DNA of 64,000 bases from assembly GCA_036563665.1 (NCBI GenBank), contig DATCLY010000075.1, forward strand, positions 1-64,000, in the 5' to 3' direction. Source of the stretch: FEN-1219 sp036563665. GTDB taxonomy: Bacteria; Pseudomonadota; Gammaproteobacteria; Steroidobacterales; Rariloculaceae. The notes below the pieces were generated by a model. The model was given only the letters and a program-made list of their open reading frames with translations, ran no database searches and had not been told where the DNA came from. Below, in pieces: positions 10,241-18,615 of this stretch; within the stretch, counting starts at the first letter, position 1, and every line of letters begins with the position of its first letter. Position numbers and translations under genes: made by a program.

Positions 10241-11391
10241 TCAGCGCTGCAGCGACAAGCTGTCGGTCAGCGCCTGGCTCGCCGTTGATCTCCGCCGTGC
10301 GCGTGAGACCGATCGCGACGTTCATGCCGTTGCCGAGCAGGATGCCGCCGCGCATGCCGTCGAGCGTGTCGCCGGCCAGAGCCGACGCCGTCAGCGACGC
10401 GCTCAACGGCTGGGCGTGGAAAGCGCCCCCTGCGCCCTCTACGGTCGGCTCCGCTTCGTGCCGGCCGCCGCTCTGCGCCTCGTCGAGCAGCGACTCGAGC
10501 GCCCGGCGCTCGCGCTCCATGTCGGCCCGCTCGGCCTCGAGCGAGCGGCGCTGGCGCTCGAGCGCTTCGAGCTCCATCGAGAGATTGCGGCCCTGGTCGG
10601 CGAAGCGCTGCCAGCGCTCCTCGAGCGCGCGACGCTCCTGCCGGTGTTCTGCACGGCGTTGATGAAGCCCGATGCGCCGACGAACGCGCCGTCGCCGATG
10701 ACGTTGCCGCCGGTCACGTTGTCGATGGCGGCGTTGCCCGCGACCGCGCCGTCCTGGTCCTGCGCGTTGATCGTCACCTTCTCGATCTCGAGCTTCGCCG
10801 TGGCGCGCTGCTCGCCGAGCTCCGCCGCGGTGGGCGGCTTGCTCCCCCGCTCACGTTCGCGACCACGTTGCCCAGCGTGACGCTGCTGTCCACCGTGGCC
10901 GTGCCGCCGTTGTTGGCCGCAGCGCCGGCCTCGTCCGCCTTCGCCCCGCTGTTGTCCGAGCTGTCGCTCTCGTCCACCGACGTGCCGCCGTTGTTCGCCA
11001 CCGCGGCGCCCGCGATGCCCGCGAGCGCATTGGTCTCCGAGTTGTCGCTGTTGTCGGTATAGGTGTTGCCGTTGTTGTTCAACGAGCCGTTCGCGCTCAC
11101 CGCCAGCGACGAGTCGTTGGCGGCCGCCGCCTTGTCGTCGGCGCTCACCCGCGTGTTCACGCTGTTGTCGGAGTTGTCGCTGTTGTTGCTCGTGTCGGTG
11201 TAGACGCTGTTGTCGCTCGCATCCGTGATCGCCACGGCCTTGCTCTCGTCGTTGGCCATGGCGGAGCCGGCGAGCGACGAGCCGAACAAGGCCGCGTTGC
11301 CGCTGTTGTCGAGCGAGCCACCGCTTTCGGCGAGCGCCGACATCGACAGCGCGGCGCCGACGGCGGCGGCGAGGTATTTCAGGCGTTGCAT
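10241..11391 (-). pseudogene. Broken gene for an exported Ser/Asp/Asn-rich low-complexity protein with a coiled coil
   Basis: The start is the ATG at 11391, with an AGGAGAGGA ribosome site and a signal peptide cleaved near ALA-ESGG. Residues about 25-180 are low-complexity repeats rich in SDNS, NNG and AAAND, with no aromatic core. The frame then breaks at a C5 run (10844-10848). A second frame gives a beta-rich VTINAQDQDGAVAGNAAID region. A break near 10640 leads to a coiled coil (ALERQRRSLEAERADME), and a final break at 10275-10276 leads to the likely true end QALTDSLSLQR. Repaired length would be about 380 residues. The family is not recognised; a secreted or surface fibre-like protein is only a guess. 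It is divergent from a LuxR-type regulator. Confidence 0.6.
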
Positions 11392-11755
11392 GGATTCCTC
11401 TCCTGTGACCCGAATGGGTGAAGCGCGCGTCCCCCTGCGCCTTGGTGTGGTGCGCCTCCCCGCTGCTCGCGGAAGCTTCGGCGACCGATGGCCAACACTA
11501 GCGGTGCCGCCCGTGCGAACAATTCCCAAGATCGGACAACCCTTTCCGATTCACCAGAGCTGGTACCCCAGAATTGGGGTATGCCGAGGTGCGGAACATG
11601 CGTCCAAATGTGAACTGTTTCACGGCATGGGAACGATCACTCGTGATTTCGTCCACGTGCCGCGGTAGAACTACGACAACGACTCCGCGGCGCGCGGGGA
11701 GCGTCGATCGGGCGGCGTCTCAGGGTTCGTAAGCCCTTAGATAACAAGGAAAAGA
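11392..11755. other. 364-bp divergent intergenic region
   Basis: This is the only gene-free stretch over 300 bp. It separates the exported low-complexity gene (minus strand) from the LuxR-type regulator (plus strand). It is clearly less GC-rich than its surroundings and contains a perfect inverted repeat (11564-11581). A weak minus-strand promoter candidate (TTGTTC, then TAGTGT) lies nearer 11491-11518. The regulator has an AGGA ribosome site at about 11744. No small ORF or structured RNA was evident. Confidence 0.6.
11564..11581. promoter_or_regulatory. Inverted repeat, candidate LuxR-type operator
   Basis: TACCCCA-GAAT-TGGGGTA is a perfect 7-bp inverted repeat with a 4-bp spacer. It resembles the TACYYMT heptamer pairs bound by NarL/LuxR-type HTH proteins. 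It lies in the shared promoter region next to a gene for exactly such a protein. Binding is inferred, not shown. Confidence 0.5.
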
Positions 11756-12442
11756 ATGGACCTCAGCCCTAGTGACATCCGACTCGAATCGCTTGGCGAC
11801 ATCGACCTCTTCAAGACGGACGCAAGGTACGACTTCAAGCTGACCGACATCGTCCGCAAGCGTCAGCCGCCCTTGCTCATGCTCATCAACGGCGATGCCG
11901 AGCTTCTTTACACTTCCGCTCCCGCCGGAGCCGGAGCGACGCACCCGCACTCGGCCTTCACGCAGCGGCTGGTGGAGGAGGCCCTGGTGGAGGTGCAACG
12001 CCTCTTCAAGCAGCGGCAACCGGTCGACTCGGTGGTCAAGCAGCTCATCGTCGACAAGCCGGGCGAGCGCTGCGCCCTCATCGTGCTGGGCAACCACTTC
12101 TTCTGCCTGCGCCTGTTCTCCCTGCAGGACGCGCGCGGCGAGCACGGCGAGCTCTATGCCGCGCTGATCGAGCCGATCAGCGAGCCGCAGACGCAAAAGG
12201 TGGATCCGATAGAGCTCAAGAACCTGTACCTGCTCTCGAACCGCGAGATCGACGTGCTGCAGGCGTTGATGTCGGGCAGCACGGACAAGCAGATCGCGGC
12301 CAAGCTAGACGTGAGCGTCGACACGGTACGCGCGTACCTCAAGCCCATCCGCGCCAAGCTCAACGCACGCACGCGCACCGCCATCGTGTCCATCGTGCAC
12401 AGACTCCAGGCAGAAGGAGCGACCGCGGACAAGCGCAAGTAG
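11756..12442 (+). CDS. LuxR-family HTH transcriptional regulator
   Basis: This 228-residue protein has a C-terminal LuxR/GerE HTH (about residues 155-218): LSNREIDVLQALMSGSTDKQ, then IAAKLDVSVDTVRAYLKPIRAKL. The N-terminal region (about 1-150) has no receiver signature (no Asp pocket) and looks like a small sensory or PAS-like domain, beginning around the segment PPLLMLINGDAELLY. The start at 11756 has AAGGA upstream. It is divergent from the low-complexity exported gene and 20 bp before the FHA gene, so it probably governs this locus. The signal is unknown. Confidence 0.85.
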   Translation: MDLSPSDIRLESLGDIDLFKTDARYDFKLTDIVRKRQPPLLMLINGDAELLYTSAPAGAGATHPHSAFTQRLVEEALVEVQRLFKQRQPVDSVVKQLIVDKPGERCALIVLGNHFFCLRLFSLQDARGEHGELYAALIEPISEPQTQKVDPIELKNLYLLSNREIDVLQALMSGSTDKQIAAKLDVSVDTVRAYLKPIRAKLNARTRTAIVSIVHRLQAEGATADKRK

Positions 12443-12462
12443 CGAACCCGAGGGGGAACCTC

Positions 12463-14091
12463 ATGACCACGAACAACAACGACAACGACGACGGGGTCAC
12501 CATCGAAGACGCCGGCGACGAGACCGGCGAGTATCGCGCCCTCGAGCCGGCCGCCGAAACGTGCCTCAACGGCCACGACCACGACGCGGCCGCAACCAAT
12601 CCCGCCGACGCGCAGGCCTCCTTCTGGCTCGCTCACCTCGAAACGGAGGTGAAGCGGCTGCACGCCAAGTGGGCCCAGATCGACGTCCAGCTCAAGGCGC
12701 GGGAAGCGCGCATCGAGGAGCTGCGCCAGGAGATCCGGGCACGCGACGACGCGGTGGCCCGCCTCAACGAGGAGCTGGACGAGCGCGCGGAAACCGTGCG
12801 CGCGCTCGAGGAGCGGCTCGCGGACAAGGACGTTCGCATCACGGAGCTCCTCGCCGAGCGGCAAGCCGACGCCGCGCAGGCGGTCGCGCTCGCCGCCGCA
12901 ACGGCGGCCGCCGAGGAGGAGCGGCGCAAGCTCGCGCAGGAGCTCGACGCCGCGCGGGCGGAGCTCGAGCGCGTGCAGGAGGCCGCGCGGCGCGAGAAGG
13001 AAACCGAGCAGGCGCTCGACAAGGCCGTGAACGACCAGAAGTTCATCGATTCGCTGCAGCGCGGAATCGAGCGGCGCGACGAGAGCATCGCGGCGCTCGA
13101 AGCCGACCTCAGGCGGCACGAGGCGGAGGCGCGCGAGCTCGCGGCGGGCAAGGAGAAGCTGGCAATGCGCATCAAGGAGCTGGAGCACGGCGTGCAACAC
13201 GGGATACAGCAGGCGCAGGAGCTGCGCGAGGAGCTCAAGGGGTGTCGCGAGGAGATCAGGACGCTCCGCGACGAGCTCGCGGAGCGGGACTCGAAGCTGC
13301 GCGCGGCCCAGAGGGATGCGGCCGAGAGCGCGCGCGCCGTGGCGAGCCTGACCGAGGAGCTGGCCGGCGCGCGAGCCCGGGGCGCGGAGCTCGAGGCCCG
13401 CCTGGCGCAGACCGAGGCGCGCGTCGCGGAGCTCCAGAGCCTTCGCGAGGCCGCCGAAACCGAGGCGGACCGGCTGCGCGCGGAGCTCGCCGCTCAGCAG
13501 GAGCTCGTCGCGAGCCTCGAGCGCGACCTCAAGGCCAAGCAGGCGACGGTGGACCTGCTCGAGCGCAACGTGCAGCGCATCACGGACCTCGGCGCGAGCC
13601 TGGCCGAGCTCGACCGGCGGTTCGAGGCGGGCCCGGCGGACGACGACGTGCTGCACATGGATTTCGCGGCCACGCTCGCGAGCGAGGACCGCGCCGAGAC
13701 GCCCGGCGAGGTGGTGGAGCTGCTGCCGCCCGAGGCGCTCATGGACGGCGAGGACGAGGCGGAGGAAGAGGCCGAGCCCGTGGTGCACGCGCGCGCCGAT
13801 CGCAAGCTCGTGGCCATGATCGAGGGCGAGACCATCGACTATCCGCTCGACAAGCCCGAGATGACGATCGGCCGCAGCCGCGCGAGCGACATCCGCATCG
13901 CGAGCCACTACGTGAGCCGCATCCACGCGCGCGTCATCACGCACGGCATCGCCACGGTCATCGAGGACGCGGGCAGCAAGAACGGCATCCTCGTGAACTC
14001 CGAGCGCGTGACGCGCTGCGTGCTGAAGCACGGGGACGTGGTGAGCCTCGGCGGCGAGCTCGATCTCAAGTTCGTCGACGTGCGGCCGTAG
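12463..14091 (+). CDS. Coiled-coil protein with C-terminal FHA domain
   Basis: This 542-residue acidic protein has three parts. Residues 1-50 are Asn/Asp-rich and disordered. About 60-390 is an almost uninterrupted heptad coiled coil (repeated REELR, LEER and AELE patterns). About 447-540 is a forkhead-associated domain with IGRSRASDIRI (468-478), the phosphothreonine-binding SRIHARV, and DAGSKNGILVN. FHA domains bind phospho-Thr peptides, so a Ser/Thr kinase partner is expected, but none lies in the window. No signal peptide or membrane segment is seen. It is probably co-transcribed with the upstream LuxR-type regulator (20-bp gap). Its role is unknown; a scaffold is a reasonable guess. Confidence 0.85.
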   Translation: MTTNNNDNDDGVTIEDAGDETGEYRALEPAAETCLNGHDHDAAATNPADAQASFWLAHLETEVKRLHAKWAQIDVQLKAREARIEELRQEIRARDDAVARLNEELDERAETVRALEERLADKDVRITELLAERQADAAQAVALAAATAAAEEERRKLAQELDAARAELERVQEAARREKETEQALDKAVNDQKFIDSLQRGIERRDESIAALEADLRRHEAEARELAAGKEKLAMRIKELEHGVQHGIQQAQELREELKGCREEIRTLRDELAERDSKLRAAQRDAAESARAVASLTEELAGARARGAELEARLAQTEARVAELQSLREAAETEADRLRAELAAQQELVASLERDLKAKQATVDLLERNVQRITDLGASLAELDRRFEAGPADDDVLHMDFAATLASEDRAETPGEVVELLPPEALMDGEDEAEEEAEPVVHARADRKLVAMIEGETIDYPLDKPEMTIGRSRASDIRIASHYVSRIHARVITHGIATVIEDAGSKNGILVNSERVTRCVLKHGDVVSLGGELDLKFVDVRP

Positions 14092-14095
14092 CCGC

Positions 14096-14200
14096 GATCG
14101 CGGCCGGAAAGCCGCCCCACGAGCACGCAGATCGCGGCTGGAAAGCCGCTCCCACAGGCGGCGTTCGGCGGCCGGATGGGAGCGCCTTTCGAGGCGCGAC
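14096..14200. repeat. Cluster of three REP-like palindromes
   Basis: A diverged forward copy (14096-14120), a near-consensus forward copy (14130-14155) and a diverged inverted copy (about 14176-14200) fill the gap between the convergent FHA gene and yggX. The last two can pair as a hairpin. Confidence 0.8.
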
Positions 14201-14207
14201 GCTTCCC

Positions 14208-14474
14208 CTATTCCGGCTTGTAATCCGGCGGCGGCTGCGAGCCCTCGCCGAAGAAGAACTTCTCCATCTCCTTCTCGAGGAACTCGCGCGCCTTCGGCTC
14301 GATGGGCGTGAGGCGGTATTCGTTGATCAGCATCGTCTGGTGCTGCAGCCAGCGCCGCCACGCGAGCTTCGAGACGTTCTCGTAGATGCGCCGGCCGAGC
14401 TCGCCGGGATACGGCGGGCGCTCGAGGCCTTCGGCCTCGGTGCCGAGCACCACGCAGTGCACCATCCTAGTCAT
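14208..14474 (-). CDS. yggX: Fe(2+)-trafficking / oxidative damage protection protein YggX
   Basis: This 88-residue cytoplasmic protein protects labile FeS clusters and is thought to handle iron. It has the family features YPGELGRRIYENVSK, LAWRRWLQHQTMLINEYRL and the conserved N-terminal Cys (VHCVVLG, residue 7). The length agrees with the 80-90 residues usual for the family. The ATG at 14474 overlaps the mutY stop by four bases, preserving the mutY-yggX pairing common in gammaproteobacteria. Confidence 0.95.
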   Translation of the reverse strand: MTRMVHCVVLGTEAEGLERPPYPGELGRRIYENVSKLAWRRWLQHQTMLINEYRLTPIEPKAREFLEKEMEKFFFGEGSQPPPDYKPE

Positions 14475-15643
14475 GTCCTCTCCGTGAACGGCGGCGCCGA
14501 AGCGGCGCTGCGGCTCGGGTGATCGGCGCGCTGCGCGCCGCCTGACGGTTGGTCGGCGGCGAAGGCCGTGCGCAGCAGCGCCGCGATCGGCGCCGGCATG
14601 CCGACGCGCGGCGGCTCGCCCGCAGCGCCCTGGCGCGCCTCGCTCGTCGCGTTATACCAAAGCCATTCCGGGCGCTCCATCACGGCGCGGGGCGAGCCCG
14701 GGAGCGCCAGCAGCCGCGGCTCCATCTCGAGATCGAAGTGGGTGAAGGCGTGCGCCACGTCGGCGAGCCTGCGCTCCGAGCGTGGCGCCACGCCGAGGCG
14801 CGCGACGCACCACTCGGCGGCGGAGTCAGCGGGGTCGATCTCCGGCAGGCTGTAGAGCCCTCCCCAGATGCCGCCCGGGGGGCGGCGCTCGAGCAGCACT
14901 CGCCCGTCGGCGTCCGCCACGAGCAGCACGGCCACGCGGCGCGTGGGGCGCTGCCGCTTCGGCCGCGGCGCCGGCAGCTCCGCCTGCCGCCCGAGCGCGG
15001 CCGCGCGGCAGTCGGATACCACCGGGCACACCGTGCAGGCCGGGCGCGTCCGCGTGCAGAGCGTGGCGCCGAGATCCATGATCGCCTGCGTGTAATCCGC
15101 CGTGCGCTCGGCCGGCGTGTGCGCGTCGGCGAGCTGCCAGAGGATGCGCGCCGTGGCGGGCTCGCCGGGCCAACCGTCCACGGCGTGGAAGCGCGCGAGC
15201 ACTCGCTTCACGTTGCCGTCGAGGATCGGCTCGCGTTGGCCGCGCGCGAGCGCGAGGATCGCGCCCGCCGTCGAGCGGCCGATGCCCGGCAGCGCGTTGA
15301 GCTCGCTCACGGTCGCAGGCAGCTCGCCGCCGTGGCGCTCCACGACCAGCGCCGCCGCGCGGTGCAGGTTGCGCGCACGCGCGTAGTAGCCGAGGCCCGC
15401 CCAGTGGGCGAGCACGTCGTCGAGCGGCGCCCCGGCCAGCGCACGGACCGTGGGGAAGCGCTCCATGAAGCGGCGGTAGTACGGGATCACCGTCGCCACC
15501 TGGGTCTGCTGCAGCATGATCTCGGACACCCACACCGCGTAGGGCGTGCGATCGATCTGCCACGGCAAGTCGTGGCGGCCGTGCAGGTCGTACCAGGCGA
15601 GGAGACGGCGGGCGAAGGCGTCCGCGGCGACGGGTGCCGTCAG
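14471..15643 (-). CDS. mutY: A/G-specific adenine glycosylase MutY
   Basis: MutY removes adenine mispaired with 8-oxoguanine. The protein is about 390 residues. It has the LPWQIDRTPYAVWVSEIMLQ segment, QTQVATVIPYYRRF, the helix-hairpin-helix LPGIGRSTAGAIL with the catalytic Asp in ILDGNVKRVLAR, the [4Fe-4S] ligands CTRTRPACTVCPVVSDC (C-X6-C-X2-C-X5-C), and a C-terminal NUDIX-like domain (about 230-365). No ATG, GTG or TTG lies near the expected start. A CTG at 15643 has a GGGAGG ribosome site six bases away, overlaps the upstream stop as CTGA, and gives the family's usual N-terminal length, so I place the start there. It belongs to the asmA-like/SRPBCC/mutY/yggX operon. Confidence 0.93.
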   Translation of the reverse strand: MTAPVAADAFARRLLAWYDLHGRHDLPWQIDRTPYAVWVSEIMLQQTQVATVIPYYRRFMERFPTVRALAGAPLDDVLAHWAGLGYYARARNLHRAAALVVERHGGELPATVSELNALPGIGRSTAGAILALARGQREPILDGNVKRVLARFHAVDGWPGEPATARILWQLADAHTPAERTADYTQAIMDLGATLCTRTRPACTVCPVVSDCRAAALGRQAELPAPRPKRQRPTRRVAVLLVADADGRVLLERRPPGGIWGGLYSLPEIDPADSAAEWCVARLGVAPRSERRLADVAHAFTHFDLEMEPRLLALPGSPRAVMERPEWLWYNATSEARQGAAGEPPRVGMPAPIAALLRTAFAADQPSGGAQRADHPSRSAASAPPFTERT

Positions 15644-16302
15644 CGCTGGCCTCCCGCGGATGCGTCGGGGGCGGCCGCGGTCTCGGTGATCGATTGCTGC
15701 AGCGCGTCGATCTCGCGCGCGAGGCGCTCGATGCGGTTCACCGCGCGGATGCCCCCGGTCGACAGCGTGCGCTTCAGATACCAGGGCCCGATCACGGGCG
15801 GTACCCAGAAGTCGGGCTCCATCTCGAGCCGATACGTCATGCGCGTGCCGCCGTCCACAGGCTCGAGGATCCATTCGGACACGCTGTGGGTGAAGTCGCT
15901 TTGCTCCGGCAGCGTGACCGTGCGGATGAAGTACGGCTCGCGGGACTCGAGCCGCTCCACGCGCCGCATGCTCACGCAATACCACATGAGGCAGCCTTCC
16001 ATGCGCGTGTAGACGATGGGCGTGCCGTCCTGCGCGGGCTCGAGGTAATCGCTCTCCTTGTACACGCTCGAGATGCGCCGGAACGCGTTGTCCTCGTAGT
16101 CGGTGAGCACCGCGTAGATCGACCGCGGAGACGCGTCGAGAAAGGCGTTGGCCACGAGCTCGTAACGGCCGCGGTGCTTGTCCACCTCGAGGTCGCGGAT
16201 GGTGGCCGAGCTCGCTCGCGGAGCCCAGGCGGCCGCCGCAGCGAGCACGGCCGCGGCGGCCGCGCCGCCGAGGCCCGTCATGGCGAGCTGAATGGGCTTC
16301 AT
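15640..16302 (-). CDS. SRPBCC (START-like) family protein with N-terminal signal/anchor
   Basis: This 220-residue protein has a hydrophobic Ala-rich N-terminus (about residues 8-27) that is probably a signal peptide or membrane anchor. It is followed by a polyketide cyclase/START-like domain (about 45-200) with ELVANAFLDASPRSIYAVLT, TDYEDNAFRRISSVY and TRMTYRLEMEPDFWVPP. The fold binds hydrophobic ligands; the ligand here is unknown. The ATG overlaps the stop of the asmA-like gene by four bases, and its own stop overlaps mutY, so it is translated in series with them. Confidence 0.82.
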   Translation of the reverse strand: MKPIQLAMTGLGGAAAAAVLAAAAAWAPRASSATIRDLEVDKHRGRYELVANAFLDASPRSIYAVLTDYEDNAFRRISSVYKESDYLEPAQDGTPIVYTRMEGCLMWYCVSMRRVERLESREPYFIRTVTLPEQSDFTHSVSEWILEPVDGGTRMTYRLEMEPDFWVPPVIGPWYLKRTLSTGGIRAVNRIERLAREIDALQQSITETAAAPDASAGGQR

Positions 16303-18410
16303 CGCTCCAGGATTCCGCGCAACCGGTCGCGCACCCGCTCCCGAATCTCTTCGCGCTCCTGCTCGACCTCCTCCTGCACGGCGCTGCGCTGCTCCTCCAC
16401 CCGGTCGCGCACCTCGCTCTGCACGCGGCTGCGCACGAGCGCCGCGAAGTCCGGCAGGACCGAGGGCTCGGCGATCGTGCCGCCCACCTTGAGCGGCAGC
16501 TCCTGCCCTGCGAGATCCACCATCGCGGGATCCGACTGCAGCGCGGGGCCGTCCACGAAACGGGCCACGAGGTCGAAGCTCAAGGTGTCGTCGAGCAGAT
16601 TGGCCGTTCCCGCGCCCGTGATCGTCATGAAAGGCAGGGTCCCTGTCAAATCCCGGTTGGTCAGGATGGCGTCCTGCACGACGCCCGTGGCGGACACGAC
16701 GGAGAACGGCGTGCGCCGCGGGCCCTCCGGCCGCTCGGGCTGCGGCGCCCGGTCGAACAGCGCCTTGGCGCGCCGCAGCTCGTACCAGAGGTCGAAACCT
16801 TCCCAGGCGCCGTCCCGCAGCGTGAACGACACGTCGCCGTCGAGGTCGCGGCGCATCTGGCCGAGGTTCGAGCCCGTCGAGGCGAGATCGAGCGTGAGGC
16901 TGCCCGTGCCGGACACCATCTCGGAGTCGAGCAGGTCGCGGCCGAGCGGCAGCATGTCCACGTTCTCGAGCTGCTGCACGAGCGTGGCGCGCGCGGCGTC
17001 CGCCTGCACCTCGAGCGTGATCTCGCCCGAGTACTGGCCGCCGTAGAGCATGGCCTGCGGCACCAGGCTCACGCGACCGTCGCGCGCGTTCAGCGCGAAC
17101 GACGCGCCGGTGAGCGTCAAGCCGATGAACTGCGCCCGCTCGAACGCGAGCCGGCCTTGCGCGTTCAGCGTGCGCAGGGCGTCGAGCGGCAGGTCCACCT
17201 CGTCCAGCGAGCCTTCGCCTTCGTCCTCCGCGGGCGCCTGCTCGCCTTCGGCCGGCGGCGGCAGATAGCGGTCGACGTTGATATCGTTGACCGCGAGATC
17301 GAACCGGAGCTGCTCGCCGCGCATGCCCACCTCGCCCGAGAGCTCGGAGTCGTCGAGCATGAGGCGCATGTTGCGCAGCCCCATCTGGTTCGCGTCGTAC
17401 ACGAACTCGGCGCTCGCGCTCGCGCGCGAGAGCACCTCCGGGTCGGCGGTCTCGAGCACGATCTCGAACGCCTGCAACAGATCGCGGGGGTTGAACGGCG
17501 CGATGGTCACGTCGCCGGACAACGCGAGATTCGACAGGAGCTGCCGGCCCTCGAGATTGCCGCTCACGCCCAACCCCAGCGCATCGAGCTCGAGCCCTTC
17601 GAGCGACAGCGTCTCGTCGTTCAGGTTCGCGGCGAGGGCGGCCAGCCGCAGCTCGGCCTGACCGGCGCCGCCGGGCCAGCCGGGCCCCGTGCCCGCGATC
17701 TGCACGTCGAGGTCGGTCAGCCGATAGGCGTTGTCGGCGAGCGAGATCTGCGCCCGCATGGCGGAGGTAACGCGCACGTTCACGTCCTCGCCGGCCAGCG
17801 CAAAGCTCATCTCGAGCGGGAAAGCGCGGTCGGGGCCGAAGCCCTCCGCTTCGAGGTCGAAATCCGTGAGCTCCCAGCGCGTGCCGGCCATCGCGTCCGT
17901 CCAGGTGACGCGCGCGTTCTCGATCTCGATGGCGCCGGCATCGAGCGAAATGTTCGCCCCGCCACCGTCGGGCTCGGGCGCCGGAGCCTGGTCTGCGGGC
18001 GCCTGCGCGCCGCCCAGGTCCTGCCAGTTGTTGCGCCCTTGGGCGTCGCGCGCGAGGTTGAGCTCGAGGCCCGAGAGGCGCGCCTCGTCCACCTCGATGC
18101 GCCGGGAGAGCAGCGGCAGGATGGCCACCGCGAGCTCCGCGCTCGCGATGCGCGCGAAAGGCTGCGCGCCGAAGCCGGGAGCATTCGACAACGACGCCTC
18201 GCCCACGGCGATGCGAACCGTGGGGAACAGGGCGAGGTCGAGGTCGCCCGTGAGCGTGAGCTCGCGACCCGTGGCGCGGGCGACCGCGACGGTGATCTCG
18301 TCCTTGTAATCGTTGGGGTCTACGAGCAGGCCGATGGCGAGGAGCACCGCGACGAACAGAACGACCACGGCGCCCACGACGATGCCCAGGAGCTTGAGGA
18401 TGCGGCCCAT
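16299..18410 (-). CDS. AsmA family protein
   Basis: This 703-residue envelope protein has a single N-terminal membrane anchor (about residues 5-30) followed by DPNDYKDEITVAVARATGRE, the diagnostic AsmA start. The N-terminal AsmA domain covers about 1-180 (LTLTGDLDLALFPTVRIAVG). A long beta-rich groove region follows, and the C-terminus (about 500-703) carries the AsmA_2-type segment before a charged coiled-coil tail. AsmA-like proteins are bridge-type lipid-transfer proteins between the inner and outer membranes. It is the first gene of a four-gene overlapping operon, so mutY and yggX are probably expressed from its promoter. The start at 18410 puts the anchor at the N-terminus; the longer ORF would read through REP repeats. 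Confidence 0.9.
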   Translation of the reverse strand: MGRILKLLGIVVGAVVVLFVAVLLAIGLLVDPNDYKDEITVAVARATGRELTLTGDLDLALFPTVRIAVGEASLSNAPGFGAQPFARIASAELAVAILPLLSRRIEVDEARLSGLELNLARDAQGRNNWQDLGGAQAPADQAPAPEPDGGGANISLDAGAIEIENARVTWTDAMAGTRWELTDFDLEAEGFGPDRAFPLEMSFALAGEDVNVRVTSAMRAQISLADNAYRLTDLDVQIAGTGPGWPGGAGQAELRLAALAANLNDETLSLEGLELDALGLGVSGNLEGRQLLSNLALSGDVTIAPFNPRDLLQAFEIVLETADPEVLSRASASAEFVYDANQMGLRNMRLMLDDSELSGEVGMRGEQLRFDLAVNDINVDRYLPPPAEGEQAPAEDEGEGSLDEVDLPLDALRTLNAQGRLAFERAQFIGLTLTGASFALNARDGRVSLVPQAMLYGGQYSGEITLEVQADAARATLVQQLENVDMLPLGRDLLDSEMVSGTGSLTLDLASTGSNLGQMRRDLDGDVSFTLRDGAWEGFDLWYELRRAKALFDRAPQPERPEGPRRTPFSVVSATGVVQDAILTNRDLTGTLPFMTITGAGTANLLDDTLSFDLVARFVDGPALQSDPAMVDLAGQELPLKVGGTIAEPSVLPDFAALVRSRVQSEVRDRVEEQRSAVQEEVEQEREEIRERVRDRLRGILER

Positions 18411-18459
18411 TTCCCACGTCCTTTGCGAATGCGCCGAACGCCCATCGTACCAAACGGCC

Positions 18460-18598
18460 GGGTGGGAGCGCCCTCCGGCCGCGATTCCGCTTTTCAGGGC
18501 CGCGAAACGGCGGGATCGTGCCTGGAAAGGCGCTCCCACCCGAGAATGGCCAGGCAAGCCCAGGCTGCCGGATGGGAGCGGCTTTCCAGCCGCGATCG
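18460..18598. repeat. Cluster of three REP-like palindromes
   Basis: An inverted copy (18460-18486), a forward copy (18513-18541) and an inverted copy (18570-18598) alternate in the gap upstream of the asmA-like gene and after the EAL gene stop. The forward copy carries paired changes on both stem sides (GTGCCT against AGGCGC in place of GCGGCT against AGCCGC). That partly keeps the stem, which suggests selection on structure. Confidence 0.82.
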
Positions 18599-18615
18599 GG
18601 TCTTCGCTGGGCTCG

